From Rubellimicrobium arenae (GTDB taxonomy: Bacteria > Pseudomonadota > Alphaproteobacteria > Rhodobacterales > Rhodobacteraceae): a DNA stretch of 64,000 nucleotides. The translations under genes were made by a program, and so were the position numbers. Where the stretch lies: the NCBI RefSeq assembly GCF_017916275.1, contig NZ_JAFMST010000009.1, positions 119,220 through 183,219 of the forward strand. The letters are read 5' to 3'. The notes below the pieces were generated by a model that had not been told where the DNA came from, searched no databases, and was given only the letters and a program-made list of their open reading frames with translations. This document shows, piece by piece, positions 60,073-64,000 of this stretch (positions are counted from its first letter, which is position 1; the number at the start of each line of letters is the position of its first letter).

Positions 60073-61049
60073 CAGCCGCCCCCGATCAGGGCGCCCGCCG
60101 CGAAGACGAGCGCGCCGCCCAGCACCACCTGGAAGGTCGCCCGCAGGAAGGGGGTTTCCATGAAGCGGTTCTGGATCCATGCGATGGCCCAAAGCTCCAC
60201 GAAGACGACGATCATGGCGACGGTCGTCGCGGTCCAGAAATGCGGGATCAGGTACGGGAGCGCGTGCCCCAGGCCCCCCAGCGCCGTCATCACGCCGGAC
60301 GCCAGCCCCCGCTTCCATGGCGAGCCGCGCCCCGAGATCACGCCGTCATCGTGCGCGGCCTCGGTGAAGCCCATGGAGATGCCCGCGCCGACCGAGGCCG
60401 CGAGGCCGACCTGGAAGGTGGTCATCGTGTTCTCGGTGGCGAAGGCGGTGGCGAAGATCGGCGCCAGCGTGGACACCGACCCGTCCATGAGGCCTGCAAG
60501 GCCCGGCTGCACCCAGGTCAGGATGAACTGCCGCCGCGCGCCCGCGTCCTCGGCCTCGCGCACGTCGTCGGTCAGGTGCTGCGCTTCCAGCGCATCGGCC
60601 CGCTTCTCGTGCCCGGCCTCGGCCTGCGCGAGCGCGCCCAGGAGGTCGCGGGTCCGCGCGTCGGTCGTCCGCTGCGCGGCGGCAAGGTAGAACTTGCCCG
60701 CGGCCTCCTCCATCTGGTGCGCCACGGCCCGGATGCGGTCGAGGCCCAGGTCGGGCTCCAGCCAGACGGGCTGCCGCGCGTAGTAGCCCGCGACGTGCTC
60801 CCTCCGGATCAGGGGGATCACCTCGCCGAAGCGGGACCGGAACATCTCGATCAGGCGGGAGCGGTGACCGTCCTCCTCCTCGGCCATGCCATCGAAGACG
60901 GCGGCGGAGGCGGGGAACTCCTCGCGCAGCTTGGCCGCGAACATCCGGTAGATGCGGGCGTCGTCCTCCTCGGACGAGATGGCGAGAGCGAGGATTTCCT
61001 GCTCGGACAGGTCGTCGAAATGGCGGCGGGAGGAGAAGCGGCTCAGCAT
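60072..61049 (-). CDS. mbfA: Membrane-bound ferritin/iron exporter MbfA
   Basis: A 325-residue inner-membrane protein with an N-terminal rubrerythrin-like di-iron domain (about 1-165) joined to a VIT1/CCC1 transporter domain (about 170-325). Di-iron ligand motifs: SEEDDARIYRMF, EEEDGHRSRL, HQMEEAAGKFY and AGHEKRA. The transporter part has PGLAGLMDGSVSTLAPIFATAF and SMGFTEAA. MbfA exports iron in rhizobia and Rhodobacter and is repressed by Irr. A perfect ICE palindrome sits 8 bases before its ATG, which has no visible Shine-Dalgarno. Confidence 0.93.
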   Translation of the reverse strand: MLSRFSSRRHFDDLSEQEILALAISSEEDDARIYRMFAAKLREEFPASAAVFDGMAEEEDGHRSRLIEMFRSRFGEVIPLIRREHVAGYYARQPVWLEPDLGLDRIRAVAHQMEEAAGKFYLAAAQRTTDARTRDLLGALAQAEAGHEKRADALEAQHLTDDVREAEDAGARRQFILTWVQPGLAGLMDGSVSTLAPIFATAFATENTMTTFQVGLAASVGAGISMGFTEAAHDDGVISGRGSPWKRGLASGVMTALGGLGHALPYLIPHFWTATTVAMIVVFVELWAIAWIQNRFMETPFLRATFQVVLGGALVFAAGALIGGG

Positions 61050-61055
61050 GGGCGA

Positions 61056-61084
61056 ATTCTTAGAACCATTCTAAGAACTGGCAA
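61056..61084 (-). promoter_or_regulatory. Predicted core promoter of mbfA
   Basis: On the minus strand TTGCCA (61084-61079, 5 of 6) and AAGAAT (61061-61056, 4 of 6) are 17 bases apart, exactly around the ICE palindrome. The start would fall at about the mbfA ATG, predicting a leaderless or nearly leaderless mRNA. Confidence 0.5.
61057..61077. promoter_or_regulatory. Perfect iron control element (Irr-binding ICE) of mbfA
   Basis: TTCTTAGAA, spacer CCA, TTCTAAGAA: both 9-base arms are exact inverted copies. This matches the ICE core (TTAGAA-N3-TTCTAA) bound by the heme-dependent regulator Irr in alphaproteobacteria. It overlaps the predicted -10 box and spacer of mbfA, the arrangement expected for repression under iron limitation. 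Confidence 0.85.
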
Positions 61085-61088
61085 CCCC

Positions 61089-61841
61089 TCAGTCGAGCCG
61101 CCGGATCAGGAGCTGGTTCGCTGCCCCGCGCTTCGTTTCGAAGATCTTGAGGTCCTGCACGAGGTCCGACAGCTTCTTGCGCCCGTAGGTCCGGGTGTCG
61201 AAGTCCGGATTGGCTGCCGTGATGTACTGGCCCAGGGGGCCCAAGGCGTACCACTCCTCCTCTTGGTCGATGGCGTCCATGGCCCGCAGGATGATGTCCC
61301 GCGCCTCGGTCAGCGGAGCCTTGGGCGGTGCAGCCGGCGGCGGAGGCGCCACCTCCGCAGGGGCGGGCTTCTCGCCGGGAGGCGTGGGCTTGGGCGAGCT
61401 GCCGCCCAGGTTCTCGATGAAGATGAACCGCTTGCAGACGCGCCGGAAGGCCTCGGGCGTCTTCTGCTGGCCGATGCCATAGACATCGAGCCCCTGCTCC
61501 CGGATGCGGGAGGCCAGCCGCGTGAAGTCGCTGTCGGACGACACCAGCACGAAGCCGTCGAAGCGCCCCGTGTGCATCAGGTCCATCGCGTCGATGACGA
61601 GGGAGATGTCCGAGGAGTTCTTGCCGACCGTGTAGGCCGGCGAATGGAGCGGCACGAGCCCATGCTCGGCCTGGACCTTGTTCCACCCCGCCATCTGCTG
61701 CGAGGAGAAGTCGCCGTAGCAGCGGCGGACGCTGGCCTCCCCGATGGCCGCGATCTCCTCGAAGATGGCGCCGGCGTAACGGGGCGAGGTGTTGTCCGCG
61801 TCGATCAGCACGGCAAGGAGCGGACGGTCGTGTTCGGGCAT
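61089..61841 (-). CDS. NYN domain protein with C-terminal OST-HTH-like domain
   Basis: A 250-residue protein with an N-terminal NYN/PIN-like nuclease domain (LAVLIDADNTSP at the start, SDISLVIDAMDLMHTGRFDGFVLVSSDSDFTRLASRIREQGLDVYGIG in the middle). A proline/alanine-rich linker leads to a C-terminal domain of about 70 residues resembling OST-HTH/LOTUS (YALGPLGQYITAANPDFDTRTYGRKKLSDLV). Acidic residues of the NYN active site are present; RNA is the likely target. Start 61841 has GAGGAGG upstream. Confidence 0.85.
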   Translation of the reverse strand: MPEHDRPLLAVLIDADNTSPRYAGAIFEEIAAIGEASVRRCYGDFSSQQMAGWNKVQAEHGLVPLHSPAYTVGKNSSDISLVIDAMDLMHTGRFDGFVLVSSDSDFTRLASRIREQGLDVYGIGQQKTPEAFRRVCKRFIFIENLGGSSPKPTPPGEKPAPAEVAPPPPAAPPKAPLTEARDIILRAMDAIDQEEEWYALGPLGQYITAANPDFDTRTYGRKKLSDLVQDLKIFETKRGAANQLLIRRLD

Positions 61842-61963
61842 GTGTGCCTCCTCGGGTCGGGCGCGACACTGCCCCAACCGGGCGGCGGGGGAAAGGGCAC
61901 CTCCCCTCGCCGGGACGGGCGGTCACGCTAGCCTTGGCATGAAACACCCAAGCGGAGGGTTCG

Positions 61964-63394
61964 TTGCAGGGCTTCGATACGCTGCAGGCGTCGCTGAACC
62001 GGGCGGTGGCGCTGAACCGGCCCGGGCAGACCTGGCCGCATGTGGTGGTGGTCCTGCCCTCGCTGAGCCTGGGGGAGGCCGTGCTGGCCCATTACGGCCC
62101 CCGCCTGCCCGCGCTGGAGCACCGCTACCTGGCCTCCTTCTTCTTCCTTCACCGCATCCCGAACGCCGAGGTCATCTATGTCAGCACGCTGGCGCCCTCG
62201 GAGGAGGTGCTGGATTACTGCGCATCCCTCCTGCCCCCGGGCGGCGACGCCCGCGCGCGGTTCCATGTCGTCGCCCTGGGCGATACCTCGACCCGAGGCG
62301 TGGCCGAGAAGCTGCTCGACCGCCCCGACCTGATCGCCGCCATCCGCGACCGGATCGGCGGCCGTCCGGCCTTTCTCGAGCCCTGGAACGTCACCGAGGC
62401 CGAGGCCCGGCTCGCGCTGGAACTGGGCGTGCCGGTCAACGGCTCGGACCCCGCGCTATGGTCGCTGGGGTTCAAGGGGGCGGGGCGGCGGCTCATGCGC
62501 GGGGCGGGCGTGCCGCTGCCCGCGGGCCGGGAGGACCTGCAGGGCGTCGAGGATGCGGTGGACGCGATCCAGGCCATGCAGGCCGAGGACCCCGGGCTGG
62601 CCCGCGTCATCGTCAAGCATGACGACAGCGCCGCCGGGGACGGCAATCGCGTGGTGGACCTGTCGGACAGCCCCGACGAGGGCACGCTGCGCGAGCGGCT
62701 GGAGGCCTTCGGCCCGGCCTACTGGGAGGAGATGGCCAAGGGTGGCATCGTCGAGGAGATGGTCACGGGCGACCGCTTCACCTCGCCGTCCGTGCAAGTG
62801 GACCTCCTGCCCGACGGCACCGTTGAGGTGCTGGCCACCCATGAGCAGGTCCTGGGCGGCGATGACGGGCAGGTCTATGTCGGCTGCCGCTTCCCGGCCG
62901 ATCCGGCCTATGCGCCCGAACTGGCCGAGCATGGACGCCGCGTGGGCGAGGCGCTGGCCCGCGCCGGGGCGATCGGCCGCTTTGCGCTGGATTTCGCGGC
63001 AGTGCAGAACAAAGGCGGCTGGCAGGTCGTCGCGCTGGAGATCAATCTCCGGAAGGGTGGCACCACCCATCCCTATGCCTGCCTCCGGAACCTCGTGCCC
63101 GGCCGCTACGACGCCGCGACCGGAAGCTGGCAGGCCGATTCGGGCGGCACGCGGGCCTATGTGGGCAACGACAACGTCATGGACCCGGCCTGGGTCGGCC
63201 TGCCTCCGGCCCAAGTCATCGGGCGGGTGCGCGAGGCCGGGCTGCAGTTCGACCCGGAGTCGGGGATCGGGGTGGTGCTGCTGATGCTGTCGGGCCTCGC
63301 CATCGACGGTCGCTTTGCGGCTGTGGCCATCGGACATGACGCCGCCGAGGCCGAGGCGCTGATGAGCGGGATCGCGGCGGCGGTGGGCGGATGA
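61964..63394 (+). CDS. Peptide ligase PGM1-like protein (preATP-grasp plus ATP-grasp)
   Basis: A 476-residue cytoplasmic ligase of the family founded by pheganomycin peptide ligase PGM1. An N-terminal preATP-grasp domain (about 1-150, with VVVVLPSLSLGEAVLAHYG) precedes an ATP-grasp fold. The ATP-binding Lys is in RVIVKHDDSAAGDGNRVVDL, the metal-binding Glu/Asn in LEINLRKGGTTHPYACL. It joins carboxylates to amines at the cost of ATP, usually making a small peptide. The TTG start has GGAGGG upstream. No other biosynthetic gene is next to it, so its product and partner are unknown. Confidence 0.78.
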   Translation: MQGFDTLQASLNRAVALNRPGQTWPHVVVVLPSLSLGEAVLAHYGPRLPALEHRYLASFFFLHRIPNAEVIYVSTLAPSEEVLDYCASLLPPGGDARARFHVVALGDTSTRGVAEKLLDRPDLIAAIRDRIGGRPAFLEPWNVTEAEARLALELGVPVNGSDPALWSLGFKGAGRRLMRGAGVPLPAGREDLQGVEDAVDAIQAMQAEDPGLARVIVKHDDSAAGDGNRVVDLSDSPDEGTLRERLEAFGPAYWEEMAKGGIVEEMVTGDRFTSPSVQVDLLPDGTVEVLATHEQVLGGDDGQVYVGCRFPADPAYAPELAEHGRRVGEALARAGAIGRFALDFAAVQNKGGWQVVALEINLRKGGTTHPYACLRNLVPGRYDAATGSWQADSGGTRAYVGNDNVMDPAWVGLPPAQVIGRVREAGLQFDPESGIGVVLLMLSGLAIDGRFAAVAIGHDAAEAEALMSGIAAAVGG

Positions 63395-63422
63395 CGCCCA
63401 ACCGCCCGTCATGATCGCGACA

Positions 63423-63911
63423 TCATGAAGGCCGGACGGCTGGGCGCCTCCGGCCTGCCCGGAGCAGGGCAGCTCTCCGGAGAGGCTGGCCCTCCAGGCT
63501 TCCGCCTCGGCGCGCGTCGCGGCGCCCGGGATCATGAGGCGGCCGTCGACAATGGGATCCCACATGATGGGCTGCGAGGCGACCATCCCACAGATCCGGA
63601 TCTGGGTCGTGCCGCCCTGGCCCGAGGTCGTCACCGCATGGAGCCCCAGCGCGGCCCGGGGTGCCAGTTGCACTTCCACGCCGAAGGCGCCCTGATCCGC
63701 CTCCACCAGCCGTGCTGAAAGCTCGACCGACGAAGCCTGCACCTTCCAGCCGCCGCCATCGACGCGGAGGACCGCCGGACCACCTTGGGGCTCTGGGTCG
63801 GGATGCGCGACCGTCACCCCCCTGGACCAATGCGGCCTGGGGGGGGGCAGCGGACGGCTCCCAGGCCAGGCTGCCAAGCAGGAGGGCGGCGAGGCCGAGA
63901 GCAGAGATCAA
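63423..63911 (-). pseudogene. Frameshifted secreted protein with SecD-head-like domain
   Basis: The reading frame opens with a signal peptide (ISALGLAALLLGSLAWEPSAAP) from a TTG overlapping the upstream ADH stop by four bases. Protein-like coding then continues in the next frame: VTVAHPDPEPQGGPAVLRVDG, and later TTSGQGGTTQIRICGMVASQPIMWDPIVDGRLMIPGAATRAEAEAW, resembling the SecDF P1 head region. The switch falls near a C6 run (63817-63822 on the plus strand); the G9 run just right of it is an alternative site. A single-base indel would join the frames. The C-terminal end is unclear because the second frame has no nearby stop. It may be a true pseudogene or a sequencing error. Confidence 0.5.
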
Positions 63912-64000
63912 TACACCACGACGCCGCGGACGCTTTCGCCGCGGCGCATGAGGTCGAAGCCGTGGTTGATCTCTTCGAGCGGCATGGTGTGGGTGATCAT
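63908..64000 (-). CDS. S-(hydroxymethyl)glutathione dehydrogenase/class III alcohol dehydrogenase, C-terminal end
   Basis: Only the last 30 residues are visible (MITHTMPLEEINHGFDLMRR, then GESVRGVVVY). This matches the typical C-terminus of glutathione-dependent formaldehyde dehydrogenases. The remainder is to the right of the window. It lies upstream of the frameshifted secreted gene in the same direction. Confidence 0.75.
   Translation of the reverse strand: MITHTMPLEEINHGFDLMRRGESVRGVVVY

Noticed and set aside
62456..63877. A long minus-strand open frame through the PGM1-like gene
   Set aside because: Only its first part (right of about 63400) looks like protein and belongs to the frameshifted secreted gene; the rest is antisense to the ligase.

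Overview
The window is a very GC-rich chromosomal segment, almost completely coding, from an alphaproteobacterium that is most likely a member of the Rhodobacterales (Rhodobacteraceae/Paracoccaceae type). The family-level assignment rests on gene content: an IalB-family protein, a FAT GUY-type receiver with an HWE kinase, MbfA under a perfect Irr/ICE palindrome, a pyrC-like gene lacking the metal ligands followed by plsY, serB divergent from serC-serA, and PGM1-type and class III ADH genes. I cannot name the genus. There is no rRNA, recognisable tRNA, CRISPR array, IS element or prophage. No gene-free stretch exceeds 300 bases.

Layout. 1-7.1 kb holds housekeeping and small genes: the 5' part of accA, a secreted repeat protein, a membrane diguanylate cyclase, an asparaginase II, an IalB-like protein, rlmN, an unknown ORF and a GFA-fold protein. 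7.2-19.1 kb is a carbohydrate locus. On the minus strand, a sugar-binding protein, two permeases, an ATPase, a GH2 beta-mannosidase, a TIM-barrel isomerase and a Gfo/Idh/MocA dehydrogenase form one long run. Divergently, a LacI-type regulator leads a second TIM-barrel/dehydrogenase pair. A promoter and a CG-centred palindrome lie between the two. 19.2-30.3 kb carries a LOG protein, dapD, an HWE kinase with a FAT GUY receiver, plsY, a pseudo-dihydroorotase, several small genes, pyrB, a TauE-type permease and serB. 30.5-42.3 kb carries serC-serA, a HAD phosphatase, an AttEFGH-like export cluster, an MFS gene, small stress-like proteins and the threonine-degradation pair tdh-kbl.

42.5-53.1 kb holds rpsO and pnp with clear intrinsic terminators, three coupled glycosyltransferase genes, two L,D-transpeptidases, a 1-Cys peroxiredoxin divergent from an aldehyde dehydrogenase, and a VOC dioxygenase/carboxylesterase pair of MhqO/MhqD type. 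53.2-59.5 kb has a galactonate-type module (SMP-30 lactonase, KDPGal aldolase, KDGal kinase), an MFS transporter, an ornithine-cyclodeaminase-like enzyme, a HAD phosphatase and an EamA transporter. 59.6-64 kb has a YaiI protein, mbfA, a NYN nuclease-like protein, an orphan PGM1-type ATP-grasp ligase, a frameshifted secreted gene and the 3' end of a class III alcohol dehydrogenase.

Most attractive items: the orphan PGM1-like ATP-grasp ligase; the mbfA promoter, which appears both Irr-controlled and leaderless; the mannoside locus with two dehydrogenase/TIM-barrel sets; candidate EcfG-type stress promoters alongside the FAT GUY receiver; and the threefold secreted repeat protein.
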